From Manihot esculenta (taxonomy: Eukaryota; Streptophyta; Magnoliopsida; Malpighiales; Euphorbiaceae): 64,000 nt of DNA. The stretch lies in contig NC_035172.2 of the NCBI RefSeq assembly GCF_001659605.2, positions 31,113,342 through 31,177,341 of the forward strand, given 5' to 3'. The stretch's first letter is position 1, and each line of letters opens with the position of its first letter. Below, piece by piece: positions 1-11,856 of the stretch. The position numbers and the translations under genes are program-made. The notes under the pieces were generated by a model. It saw nothing but the letters and a program-made list of their open reading frames with translations, did no database searches and was not told where the DNA came from.

Positions 1-2
1 CC

Positions 3-1846
3 TCTAGAGCCGAAGCGCTCGTAGCCGTCCAAGACAAAGAATTCTTACAATGGCCCAAGCCCCTGAAATCGGAAGCCGACCAGCGAAATCCTGACAAATA
101 CTGTCAGTTCCATCGTACTTATGGTCATGACACCAATAACTGTTTCCAGTTGATTGCAGAAATCGAGAGGTTGATAAAGAGAGGGCACCTGAAGAACTTT
201 GTAAAGAAACCAGAAGGACAGAGACCTCAACCCAATCCGGCAGTCCCAACGCCGAGAAGAGCAGGAGCTAACGCTGTGAATGACGGGTCCAGTGGAACCA
301 TCAATATGATCGTAGGAGGCACAGGAGGTCGGATGAGCCAAAGGGGGAAAAAGAGAAACCGAGAGGGAGAAAACAGCTGTGTTGAGGTCATGCAGATCAT
401 CGAACACTCTTTAGCAACCATCACTTTCTCCTCGGAGGACGCTCAGGGTGTTCAGATGCCTCATGACGACGCCCTTGTCATTGAAGCTGTCATTCAAAAC
501 TACTAGGTAAAGAAGATCTTGGTGGATGACGGAAGCAAGGTGAACCTGTTGCCTTATCAAGTCTTCCAGCAGATGGGAATTCCTGAAGAGCAACTAGTTC
601 GGGATCAAGCCCCGATTAAAGGGATTGGAGGAACACCAGTGACGGTGGAAGGGAAAATAAAGCTAGCCCTTACTTTGGGAGAGGCTCCGAGGGCTCGCAC
701 CCATTATGTGGTGTTCCTGGTGGCTAAACTCCCCCTAAGCTACAACGCGATCCTGGGGCGACCTGTGCTGTTCGACTTTGAGGCCGTCACCAGTATCAGA
801 TATCTGGCGATGAAGTTCCCAACAGAAGCAGGGGTGGGGATAGTTCGGGAAAGCCAAGAGGAAGCAAGGTCAGTATACCTAGCTACAGTGGCAGAGCCGA
901 GCATAACAGAGGAAGGGCTGGATTCAGAAGTCTTAGAGGTCAGGGACGAGAAAACAGAGGCAAGGACAGAGCCGGTAGGAGAACTGGAGACTTTTCCATT
1001 ATCAGAGGGGGAAACAGACAAATTCTTCAGTCTCAACGCTGGCCTCACAAAAGAGCAGAAAACCGAGGTCATGACTCTGATCCAAAGTCACGCACCAAGC
1101 TTCGCCTGGAAGCCTTCTGACATGCCCGGAATTGATCCCGAAGTGATGACACATAAGCTGAATGTCCTCCCCGAAGCCAAACCAGTGAAGTAGAAGAAGA
1201 GGGTGGTAGGAAAGGAAAAGCAACAGGCTACCAGGGAGGAAGTACAGAAGTTAGAAGAGGCAGGCTTCATTAGGGAAGTCATGTACCCGCAGTGGTTAGC
1301 TAATCCTGTACTAGTCAAAAAAGCCAATGGCAAATATAGGATGTGCATAGATTTCACTGACTTGAATCAGGCTTGCCCTAAAGATTGTTATCCCCTCCCT
1401 GATATTAATAAAATGGTCGATTCTACGGCCGGTTTTGATTATATGTCGTCTTTGGACGCAATGTCTGATTATCATCAAATCCCAATGGATAGGTCGGATG
1501 AAGAAAAGACCTCGTTCATAACAGAAGATGTGACTTATTGCTATAGAGCCATGCCTTTCGGATTGAAAAATGCTGGGGCAACTTACCAAAGACTGATGAA
1601 CAAAATCTTCAAAGAACAGATCGGCAAAAATGTAGAAGTTTATGTGGACGATATGGTGGTCAAGAGTCTAACTTTCCAACAGCACGTGACAGATTTGAGG
1701 GAGGTGTTCGGAGTGTTAGATCAGTACAGAATGAAGCTGAATCCAGCAAAGTGCGCCTTCTTCATCAGAGGAGGAAAATTCTTGGGATACATGGTGAGTG
1801 GGAAAGGCATCGAGCCCAACCCGGAGAAGGTAGAAGCCATACTAAA
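3..1846 (+). pseudogene. Tat polyprotein, segment 1: Gag C-terminus, protease, reverse transcriptase
   Basis: One frame runs from base 3. A zinc knuckle of the C-x2-H-x5-H-x4-C kind lies at 102-143, the nucleic-acid-binding end of Gag. The frame meets a TAG at 504-506, then an aspartic protease region starting VDDGSKVNLL near 519. A second TAG is at 1191-1193. Reverse transcriptase follows: MCIDFTDLNQACPKD near 1340, MPFGLKNAGATYQ near 1551 and the catalytic YVDDMVV at 1641-1661. The segment stops at 1846, where a solo LTR interrupts the thumb region. Both TAG codons sit where CAG (Gln) would be expected, which fits C-to-T decay. The two stops make it a pseudogene. The exact Gag start is outside the window. 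Confidence 0.88.
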
Positions 1847-3975
1847 TGTAACAGCCCGGAAACCGAACTGCCACCGGCACTAGGATCCAGATCGACTTAA
1901 GGTCGCCGGGACCCGTAGTAAGCCTGCTAGCCTGTCTGTATACCTGTGAAATCCCATACATGATCATACATTTGCTGTAAAAACATAAAACTTTTCTTCA
2001 TTCCAAGGCTTAAACTGTGCATGCACTCTCTCTGTGCTCTACTAATCCCTACTAGAGCTCCTCATGGCTCTAGGCGGATCAAACTCATAATGTTAAGCCT
2101 GGTTTTGCTCATAAACATACAAGAATAAAGAAACATACATAAACTGATCATGTGACTCCACAAAGGGATTACAAGTCTTATAAATCAAGCACCATTCTAT
2201 ACATATACACTATCTCTATACAATTACATGTCCACACTAGCTATTACAAAACTCTGAACTCTTCCTGTACCCTGCTGAGTTCTCTCTGACCTCTGAACCT
2301 GCACAACTGGAGTTAGGGGAGAGGGATGAGCTACTATAGCCCAGTGAGTAGAATAGTCAAATAACAGGTGCTAAAACATGCTCTCATGGAATGCAACATA
2401 TAAGCACATCACCTCGGCCGGACGGATCAAAAATCCCTCTATCTCATCTGGGGTACCTAAGTACCATGTGCCTGGTCCCCGTAGGGCTGTTCCAGGTCTT
2501 TGTGTGCCTGGTCCCCGTAGGGCTGTTCCAGGTCTTTCCTCTGAGGGCTAATGAATCCTCACGAAGTCCGTGCCGTCTCACATAAGCAATGTACAAGGAG
2601 CAGTGCCAAGTACAAGGATAAATGCAATGCATCATCTTTGTGTACACTAATGCACTCACCCTATAGCATATTCATGATGCATGAAGCATGATAAAATATT
2701 CAGTTCTCATATTAAAACATTAAGTTAAATTCCACTCACCTTTAGTTATCTCTGAACTGACTCTGCAGGTTCTGACACTGGACTCACTGCTGATTTCCCT
2801 GATTCCTCTGGTCCGTACCTACACAGGTGGACTCAAATGAGGGACCAAACTCACTCAAGAACATCTCTAAGAAACTCCCCAAAACCCCTCTAAACAATCC
2901 TCAAACCATCACCTAAAACATGCAAAAGAAAGCTAGACAGGGCACTTTCGGCGGCAGGTTCGGCGGCCGAAACCCCACTCCAGAGACGAAACTCATGCAT
3001 GTTCGGCGGCACCTTCGGCGGCCGAAGGTCTCATCCAGAGACGAAACTCACACACTTTCGGCGGCCGAAAGTCCCTTTCTAAACCGAAAGCCTAGCTTTC
3101 GGGGGCAACCTTTGGCAGCCGAACTGCCTCCACAAGGGGTTCGGCGGCCGAACCTTCCTTCGGCGGCCGAACCTGGTTTTGCCCGAAGGACAGAACCCTG
3201 CTCTGTTTCATGCAAACTTTGCCCAAAAACCTACAAACATGCATATCAACTACTCCCAACTAGCATATACACATATATATGCACAAAGGGGTCTAAAACT
3301 ACCCTAAACCCCCAAACAAACATAGCACATAACACGTAAACATGTGTGAACACCACAAATCACCAAAAACCTCACCTAAACCTAAACATGCATACTACCC
3401 ATACAAACTTCATAAAACCTTTCAAAATCATCAAAGAAGCTCAGGATCTTCACTTACCTCTTAAAGAACTTGAGGATGAAGGATCCTAACGTGGAGATAT
3501 GAAGAAAAGCTCTTCCAAAGCTCCAAGCTTCAAAACTTGGTTCTTTTGCTCAAAACCTTCATAAGTCACCAAAACTCTTAAAACTCTTGAAAGATTTGAT
3601 GAAAATCATGGAAAACATGAAAGTCAACGTGGGAGAGGCTGAAATTCACCTCTGGCTGCAAGTGGAGGAGAAATAACCTCCTTCCACCGACCCTTGGCCC
3701 TTTTATAGGTGGCTGGCCAGACCACCTTCGGCAGCCGAACGTGAAGCCGCAACCATGAAATGTTCGGCGGCCGAAAGTGACCTTCGGCGGCCGAACCTTT
3801 GCATTTCTCCCTTGTTGCTTTTCTTTCCACACTCAATGCTTTTTAACATGTCAAAACATGAAAACAAGTGAAAATACCTTGGAAAACATATGCATTACCC
3901 TTCTCGAGGGTTCCGACACCCGAGATTCCGCCGGACTACAGGAATTCCGATGCCGGACTCGAGCCGGGTATTACA
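1847..3975 (-). mobile_element. Solo LTR of a Tekay-like Ty3/gypsy element (copy 1)
   Basis: A 2129-bp block begins TGTAACAGCCC and ends GGGTATTACA, like the LTRs of the intact element at 14128-24067. It is flanked by CTAAA at 1842-1846 and 3976-3980, a perfect 5-bp target duplication, with no internal region. It therefore arose by recombination between the two LTRs of an inserted element. The TATA box (TATAAAAGGG, near 3697-3707) reads on the minus strand, giving the orientation. It carries seven exact copies of the palindrome TTCGGCGGCCGAA and a duplicated CCTGG/CCAGG minisatellite near 2468-2538. Confidence 0.93.
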
Positions 3976-4467
3976 CTAAATATGCCAGAACCGACCTGCG
4001 TAAGGGACGTCCAGAAATTGACCGGGAGAGTAGTGGCACTTAATCGATTCATGTCAAAATCGGCAGAAAAGTGTTTACCATTCTTTAGAAAGTTGAGGAA
4101 AGTGCCAAACTTCGAATGGACAGAAGACTGTCGAGAAGCCTTCAAAGAAAAAAGTTATCTCAGCTCGCCTCACGTGCTTAGTAGTCCCATAGAAGGTCAG
4201 TAACTTCTGATATACCTGGCAGCCTCTGAACAAGTAGTTAGCGCCGTATTGGTAAGCGTGGAGGAAGGAGAGCAGAAGCCTGTTTTCTATGTCAGCAAGG
4301 TGCTTAAAGATGCCGAGGTCAGATATTTGAATATTGAGAAGATAGCGTATGCTCTACTACTGGCAGTCCGGAAGTTCAGGGTTTACCTGGAAAGCCATCA
4401 AGAAGTAGTAATGACAGATCAACCATTGAAGAAGATTCTGCATAGACTAGAGACCTCAGGTCGGATG
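3976..4467 (+). pseudogene. Tat polyprotein, segment 2: reverse transcriptase connection and RNase H
   Basis: The frame resumes after the first solo LTR exactly where it was broken; the duplicated CTAAA is shared by both sides. It encodes the region after the polymerase palm (LTGRVVALNRFMSKSAEK near 4015) and a first RNase H-like section (PVFYVSKVLKDAEVRYLNIEK near 4278). A TAA at 4201-4203 breaks the frame. The segment ends at 4467 at the second solo LTR, whose target duplication is GGATG. In intact relatives this section joins the polymerase to the RNase H domain. Pseudogene fragment. Confidence 0.85.
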
Positions 4468-6642
4468 TGTAACGACCCCAAAATGGACCGTCACCGGCGC
4501 TAGGATTCAGGTCGGCTTAAGGCCGCCAGAACCCGTAGCAAGCCTGCTATACTCTCTGTGTACCTGTAAACCTCATACATGATCATACATTTTCTGTGAA
4601 AATAAAACTCTTTTCTGAACCAAGGCTTAACCTGTGCATGCACTATCTCTGTACTCTGTACTCATGTACTCTGTACTCTGTATCCCTGACTAGAGCTTGC
4701 TCTAGATGGGTTCACTCATACCTGTTAAGCCTGGTTTTTACATACAGGAAAACATATATACATATACAGATCATGTACAACACATACATCACTAGGTCAA
4801 GCAACAACTATTACATCTCGTTAATATTACATGTCCACTCTAAGCTCTTACAGATCTCTTTACTTTTCTTGTACTCTGCTGGACTGTCCCTGTACACTGT
4901 ACACTGAATACTGAACCTGCAAAACTGGGGTTAAGGGAGTGGGATGAGCTCTATAGCTCAGTGAGTAGAACAGTAAAACATCTTAGTAAAATATGATCTC
5001 ATGGAATGCACCATATCACAGACAAGCCACATCAAGAGTAAACCTGTCACCACGTAGTCCCAGTAACTCTGTGCCAGGGCGTAGAATCGAGCACCTGGTC
5101 TTCCTGTCATATATGTATATGTGTATATAACACCTGTGAACTTACCATTGCCAGGGCATAGTCAAAGGCTCCTGGACTTTGCTATACCTGCCAGGGCGTA
5201 GTCAAAGGCTCCTGGACTTTGCTATACGTGCCAGGGCGTAGTCAAAGGCTCCTGGACTTCCTGTCTGAGACTATTGGATCATTCAGCATTCACTCACATC
5301 ACCAAAGAACAATGCAATGCAACATATTCGTGAATACTAATGCAATCAACCTATGGCATAAACATGATGCATGAGATATGCTAAAAGCAGTTTGTGGTTC
5401 AATTAAAAGTCATAAATTTAGTTTCACTCACCTCTGGCTATCTGGACTGACTGACTCTGCAGGCTCTGAACCTCTGGAGCAGTACTCACTGCTGCTCTCT
5501 CTGGTTCCTCTGGTCTGTACCTATACAGATGGGCTCAAATGAGGGACCAAACAAACGTAGAAATAACTCTCTTAAACTTCCCCAAGACTCCCCTTAAACT
5601 CACTCAACTATCCATGCAAAGCATGCAAAAGAAAGCTGGACAGGACACTTTCGGCGGCAGGTTCGGCGGCCGAATGTCCTCTCCAAAGACGAAACTCAAG
5701 CACCTTCGGCGGCACCTTCGGCGGCCGAATCCCCCAAACAGAGCCGAACATGCAAAAACACTCGGGGGCAAGCTGTGGCAACCAAGCCACCATGCAGGAG
5801 GTTCGGCGGCCGAATGAACCTTCGGCTGCCGAACCTGAGTTCATCCAGAACTCAGCTTCAGCGGCAAACCATCTTCTCCTCCCCTTCAACCACTCAAACC
5901 ATATCTACTCCAACTCCTCAACATACATATACTCATGTATATGATCACAGGGGTCCAAAACTAGCTAATAACCCCAAACAACAAAACAAACATAACACAT
6001 AAACATGTATACATGCATAAAACATCAAAACTACCATGAATAACCTAAACATGCTTCTCCTTCCTTTAACCCTTCAGAAAACATATAAACAGGGTCTAAA
6101 ACTGCCCTTACCTCTGGAAACAGGAAGAGACACACACTGAACAAAGGAAAAATAGATCAACCTCTCTTCAAACTCTCAAAATCTCACAAGCGTAACTTTT
6201 GTTTCTCTCAACTCTCAATACCTTTGCAAGCACCTCAAACTGCTGTGAGAACAACCAAAAACATGTACAGATGAGTCATAAGAGACGTGGTCATTCCATG
6301 GCAAGAATCTGAGGCCAACACTTGTCAAAACAAACATGACTCAGCTCACTAGCCAACTCAGCTTCGGCTGCCCAATCGCATGCGAAACCATGCAACATTC
6401 GGGGGCCGAACTTACCTTTGGAAGCCGAACACTTTCGGCGGCCGAACTTACCTTCGGCGGCCGAACTTGGCTTAACTGCCTTAGGTCATTTCAACTCAAA
6501 ACTCACTTCAAGTATTCTACTACATCAACACAAATCACACTACTTGAGTAAAACATAACTCCTACCCTTAGAGAGAGTCCCAACACCCCGAATTCCACCA
6601 GACAATAGGAATTCCGGTGCCGGATTCTAGCCGGGTATTACA
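4468..6642 (-). mobile_element. Solo LTR of a Tekay-like Ty3/gypsy element (copy 2)
   Basis: A 2175-bp block begins TGTAACGACCCC and ends GGGTATTACA, flanked by GGATG at 4463-4467 and 6643-6647 (perfect 5-bp target duplication). There is no internal region. It is clearly diverged from copy 1 and from the intact element, so it is older or from another subfamily. It has five exact TTCGGCGGCCGAA palindromes and a roughly 40-bp minisatellite in three copies near 5150-5265. The TATA box seen in the other copies is degraded here. Confidence 0.93.
5150..5265. repeat. Minisatellite inside solo LTR copy 2
   Basis: A unit of about 40 bp built on GCCAGGGCGTAGTCAAAGG followed by CTCCTGGACTT is repeated three times, with the first copy varying at one base of the core. 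Each unit holds an inverted CCAGG...CCTGG pair that could fold as a hairpin. Related but different units occur at the same place in the other LTR copies (2468-2538, 14750-14930, 22403-22583). Confidence 0.8.
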
Positions 6643-8548
6643 GGATGCTAGCATGGTCCCTTGAGATCAGTCCTTACTGCCTAGAGTACCGACCTCGAAC
6701 AGCTATAAAATCTCAGGCCCTTGCCGACTTCATAGCAGAGTGCACATTCAGTAAGGAACAAGGAGAATCATCTTCAGAAGTATCGGGGAAGGAAAGAAAG
6801 GAAGAACTCTTCCAAAAGTTCAGCTGGAAGTTATATGTGGACGGGGCTTCAGGCGCCGGAGGCAGCGGTGCAGGAATAATGCTTAAGGGGCCTGGAGAAT
6901 TTAAGGTTTGCTACGCCCTGCGCTTAGGATTCAAGGCCTCCAATAATGTGGCGGAGTATGAAGCCCTAATAAACGGAATGATGGTGGCAATGGAGGTAGG
7001 GGCAACCGACCTCGAAGTAAATAGCGACTCACAACTGGTGGTCAATCAGATAATTGGGGCATATCAGGCCAGGGATCCAACCATGCAGAGTTATCTGGCA
7101 AAAGTAAAAGCAATAGAGGCTGAGTTCATAGATCAGGGAGTTACCATCAAATTTCAAAGAATACCACGAGAAGAAAATGAAGAAGCAGACCTGCTTAGTC
7201 AGTTGTCCAAAGAAGAACTAGAACAGCTCCTCGATGAAGTGTACATACAACATGTCCATACCCCTGCTTTTAGCAAAACAAACACGGTGCTGCAGGTAGA
7301 ACAAAGCCCGACTTGGATGACCCCATACCTAGAATACCTGGAGAAGGGAAAGCTTCCCGAGGATAACGACGAGGCCAGAAAGATAGCAACTCGTGCCGCC
7401 AACTATCAAGCAATAAGGGGGACCTTGTACAGAAAAGGGAAGTCCAGCCCGTGGCTCCGGTGTGTGAGCCCGGAGGAGGCTACAAAGGTGATGGAAGAGA
7501 TACACAGGGGAATATGTGGAGCTCACGAAGGGGCAGGGACATTAGCCAACAAAATATTCAGGCAAGGGTACTACTGGCCCACTGTTAAAAGGGAAGCAGA
7601 AGAGTTCGTCCGAAGGTGTGACGTATGCCAAATATTTGCTAATGCCATCAGAGTCCCAGCCACTCCTCAAGCTAGCATATCCAGCCCATGGCCATTCTCA
7701 CAATGGGGAATAGACATCCTAGGACCCTTCCCCAAAACTACGGGCAGAGGAAATTCATGGTGGTGGCTGTAGAATACTTCTCAAAATGGACGGAGGCGGA
7801 AGCAATAGCCACGATCACAGCTCGCAAGATGATAGACTTTGTATGGGGAAATATTATCTGCAGATTTGGCATACCAAGAGTACTTATTTCAGACAATGGC
7901 AGACAGTTCGACTGTAGCACCTTCCAAGCATTTACGGCAAACATGGGCATATGGCACAAATTCTCCTCCATAGCTCATCCTTAAACTAATAGTCAAACAG
8001 AGGTTACCAACAGAGCTATCCTCCAGGGATTAAAGAAACGGCTGGATGGGGCAAAGGCGAACTGGGCAGAAGAGCTCAACAGTATCATATGGGCACTCCG
8101 AACTACCCCTAGAATGTCCACAAAAGAAATGCCCTTTGCACTTGCTTACGGCACAGAAGCCGTAGTCCCAGTCGAGCTGCAAATCCCCACCCATCGAGTC
8201 CAATTTGTCAGCGAGAACAGTAACGACGACAAACTAAGAAGCAACTTGGACGCTCTCGAAGAAATTAGAGAGGAAGCTCAAGTCCGAGCTGCCGCCTATC
8301 AACAACGGGTAGCCCGTTACTACAACCAAAAGATCAGGGAAAGAAGTCTAACGGTAGGGGACCTAGCCCTCAGAAACTTGGAAGCCACGGGAAGAAGAGC
8401 CGCAATGGGTAAGTTGGCACCGACCTGGGAGGGCCCATTCAGAATAACAAAAGTGGTCAGGCCGGGAGTATACCGAATTGAGGATATGCAGGGAAACCCT
8501 GAGCCCCATGCTTGGAATATCCAGCACTTGAAGAGGTATTTCCCTTAA
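6643..8548 (+). pseudogene. Tat polyprotein, segment 3: second RNase H and integrase
   Basis: The frame resumes at 6643 after the second solo LTR. An RNase H-like domain with YVDGASGAGGSGAG near 6833 and NSDSQLVVNQI near 7021 is the extra (archaeal-type) RNase H known from Tat elements. Integrase follows: an HHCC zinc-binding part ending CDVCQ near 7618, then a core with WGIDILGPFP near 7704, SDNGRQFD near 7890 and a TEVTNRA segment near 7999 carrying the catalytic glutamate. A frameshift lies between about 7735 and 7772, since reading continues in another frame. A TAA at 7982-7984 replaces the usual Gln after AHP. The C-terminal part (8114-8548) ends HLKRYFP. Not functional as it stands. Confidence 0.87.
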
Positions 8549-8703
8549 AATATTTGTAAAGAAAAATATTATACTCTGAAAAACACAACTGAATAAAATG
8601 ACTCCATTCTTTATATGATAATGTTATTTCTATTATGAATGTCACTTTTCAAAAGGAAAAAACAGAATATGAAGACCCTGTAGCAGAAAAACCTCAGGGG
8701 TAG

Positions 8704-9321
8704 AAGACCGGGATCCCTAAGAACTCCCAGGAAAACAAAACAAAAACGGCCAGTGAGGATCTTAAAAGACCTCCCGGAGCATGAAGACTGGGATCCCCTA
8801 GAACTCCGGGGAAAACAAAGAAGACCGGGATCCCTAAGAACTCCCGGGAAAACAAAACAAAAACGGCCAGTGAGGATCTTAAAAGACCTCCCGGAGCATG
8901 AAGACCGGGATCCCCTAGAACTCTTGGGAAAACAAAGAAGACCGGGATCCCTAAGAACTCCCGGGAAAACAAAACAAAAACGGCCGGTGAGGATCTTAAA
9001 AGACCTCCCGGAGCATGAAGACCGGGATTCTCTAGAACTCCCGGAAAAACAAAGAAGACCGGGATCCCTAAGAACTCCCGGAAAAACAAAATAAAAACGG
9101 CCGGTGAGGATCTTAAAAGACCTCCCGGAGCATGAAGACCGGGATCCCCTAGAACTCCCGGGAAAACAAAGAAGACCGGGATCCCTAAAGAATTCCTGGG
9201 AAAACAAAACAAAAACGGCCGGTGAGGATCTTAAAAGACCTCCCGGAGCATGAAGACTGGGATCCCTTAGAACTCTCGGAAAAACAAAGAAGACCGGGAT
9301 CCCATAGAACTCCCGGGAGAA
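8704..9321. repeat. 117-bp tandem repeat in the Tat 3' untranslated region
   Basis: The motif AAGACCGGGATCCCTAAG recurs, with small changes, at 8704, 8821, 8938, 9055, 9172 and 9290, so the period is 117 bp with about five full units. Each unit holds two related halves: AAGACCGGGATCCC..AACTCCCGGG occurs twice per unit. Because 117 is divisible by three, several frames stay open on both strands; the repetitive predicted proteins are not taken as real. Tandem repeats between integrase and the 3' LTR are a known feature of Tat-lineage elements. Confidence 0.93.
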
Positions 9322-10424
9322 CAAAGGAGACAAATCCTAAGTTACCGATGAAAAATCAAATTCTGACCTCCCGAAGGAGCTCGGGGCACAATAGCCAAGA
9401 GCGTCACAGCCCCAGGCCAATCTCCAAAAGCGAGCTCGGTACAGCATCAACTTCGCAAATTGACCTCTGGCGCTGAACTAGCTAGCCTAGAAAGAGGTCT
9501 GAACAGCAAAGAGTCCGGACAATACTCAAGGGTACAAGAAGCGTTGCAGATTGTAGGTATAAAAGCGTAAGCAAAAAGCAAAGAACCGATCTCCCAGCTC
9601 AGATAGACTCGCAACATGCAACATTCAGGAGGATAAATACGGGCAAAGGATCGTGTTCCTAGCTCGAGCCAGTCGGTCATGAACAAACATTTAGCAAGAA
9701 CAACCCAAGCAGAAGGAAAACGACAAAAGCCGACCTCCCCGTCCCAGTGGAGCACGCAGATTGAGTGGCACCACCCGATGAAAGGTCACTTCGAAGAGGA
9801 CCAGACAGCCGGGCTCACAACTAAAAAAGCAAAGTAAAATCACCTAAGAGGAGGCCATGCAAGTACAAATAAAATACAGGGATCCACTCCCTCACTATTC
9901 ATGTAATAAATGTTGAGGAAGTAAAGGGGCAATCCGAGGAAAATCTAATGGCACGAAACAGATAAAACCTCAGCTCCAGTCCCCGTCAAGACAGAACTAG
10001 AGGCAGAAAGGCGAGTCCTGCGCATCATCACGACAGGTACATGATTCGACTCATTATTACACAACAGAGGCTATGTGCCCGAGCTCACATTAATAAAGTA
10101 ACAAGGATAAAAACTTATAAATTGAACGACTAAAAAACAAAGCTCATAAAGCATGGTTAACCCAGCTCGGAAAGAGCTTACGGATAACTGAACTCCCGGT
10201 TAATATTTTCAGTCTTGATTAGCTGAGCGCCAAAAGATGAAAAACGATGTAGTCAATTCTTTACAAAGCTTATTAAGCCCGGCTTAAGTGTTTCTTGTCA
10301 AAATCATTAAATTTAAACAAGTCAGACTGTTTAAACAGAATAAGTAGTCAGGCCTGATAAGGCTGAAGCAATAGGCAAAGTAAATGTAAGTGAAATTTCA
10401 TTAAAGACAAAAAGATATTACAAC
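9322..10424. other. Non-coding Tat 3' region with a polypurine-like motif
   Basis: No convincing coding sequence is seen. It lies between the 117-bp array and the end of the antisense accessory gene. A GTAAAGGGGCAAT motif at 9921-9933 matches the true polypurine tract in front of the 3' LTR (31926-31938). Confidence 0.6.
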
Positions 10425-11856
10425 TTATTTATCTGATGAGTTTGAAGGACAAACAGTCCTTAAAGGACTTACATTTCTCGGAATGTCATCGCCTATAGTA
10501 TCTTTATTTACATTTACATCTGAAGGAGATCTGGCACTCTCCAACTCAGATCTCCCAACTCCAACAACAGGCACAATCTCCAACCCTGGGCTGGGGTCTC
10601 CCTCTTCAAGCTCGGGGTCGTCACCTTCAGTTCCGAAGTCCTCCATATTGTCCCCCTGTTGCTCGGACTCTTCCCCAGAAGACCCAGCTGCAATGCGAGA
10701 GGTTCCTCTAGGCAAGGGGAAATCATCTTCCCCGTATAGCACGTCCTCACCATCAGAATCCACTTCTTTAGCTCGAAGTTCTGCCAGAGGAGTATTAAGA
10801 GCACGTCTGGCTTCTCTTAAACCCCTATTGTAGCCAGACCTGAACATACGGAAGGCTTTCTGCCAAATAGCATTCTTCATCTCCGCAGAGGCTTTATACT
10901 CGTCCATATGCGACTCACAGGCCTCAGCTATAACCACCTTTAATTCAGAAGAATCCTTATAGTCTTGGAGGTGAGCTTCACAGGCCTGCTCAATCTTTCT
11001 TTTCAGCTCATCCGACTCCTGATACTCCTCCAGACGCTTCTCGCACTCCAGCTGGATCTTATCCTCAGCATGTCTAGCCGCCTCAAGCAGGGCCGAACAT
11101 TTACGATCTAAAGTCCTGACTTCATGGCTAAGCTGTTGATTACGAAGTATAGACTCCTCTGCCGATGAAGCCAGGTCTCTGATACGTTCAGAACTCGTGT
11201 TCAGCTCCTGCTCAAGGACCTCCACCCGAACCAAGGCCCTCTCCTTTTGAATGTTCACCTTATTCAGGTGAACTTGAAGCTCCTCAAAATCAGCCTTCAG
11301 GGCCTCATACTGGCGTTGGACCTCCTCCTTCTGGCTTATAGCCTCATCCCTTTTACAAAGGGTCTCCACCAGGGAGGACAGCTGCTTCAAAACTTCTTCA
11401 CTTCAAATCTCTGCTGCAGCCGCCCTCTCATCAGACTCCTTGAGAACCCTGCGAGTATGAGACAACTCTGCCTCCAGGGACTTGGTATGCTCTTGCGCCT
11501 CAGCCGTTCTCTCGTCAGCTCTTTTGAGGGCCTCCAATGCAGAATGCAGCTCCGCCTGGAGGGACTGGGTATGAGCTCGAGCTGCTGTAAGGTTGCCCCT
11601 AGCATCACTAGTCGCGGACAAATTCTCCTCCAGACGAGCCTCCTCTATCCGGCGGTCCACAGATTCCCGGAGGGAGTGATCGCGGGCATCCACCTCCATG
11701 AAGAGGCCCATCACCTAAAACAAAGGAAAAAAACTGTTAAAATAAAGAAAACCAGAATGCAAACAAAGGAGGTACATTAGCTTACCATCAAAAGCATCTC
11801 CCTGATCGTGTCTCCGAGCTCCCCACGAGGTCGGGAACGGAACGCTGCTTGCTCCT
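10425..11856 (-). pseudogene. Antisense accessory gene of the Tat element, C-terminal part (coiled coil)
   Basis: On the minus strand this continues the gene that starts at 30007; the two parts are separated by the 16.5-kb insertion at 11857-28375 (shared target CTCCT). The exon resumes at 11856 and runs to 11786. An intron with GT at 11785 and AG at 11715 (71 nt, ending TTTGTTTTAG) is followed by the last exon, 11714-10425. The product is a long, charged, heptad-rich coiled coil (EALKRADERTAEAQEHTKS; YEALKADFEELQVHL) followed by an acidic, proline- and serine-rich tail ending at a stop at 10425. A TGA at 11403-11405 breaks the frame, where CGA (Arg) would be a plausible ancestor. Function unknown. 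In Grande, a Tat element, an antisense gene in the same place is reported to encode a nuclear protein. Confidence 0.72.
11715..11785 (-). other. Predicted intron 2 of the antisense accessory gene
   Basis: On the minus strand it begins GTAAGCTAATG and ends TTTGTTTTAG, with a TTTTAAC branch-like site. It is 71 nt, T-rich, and keeps the coiled-coil frame across the junction. Confidence 0.65.

Noticed and set aside
8611..9333. Open frame of 240 codons on the minus strand
   Set aside because: It is produced by the 117-bp tandem repeat; the protein is purely repetitive and no start or family supports it.
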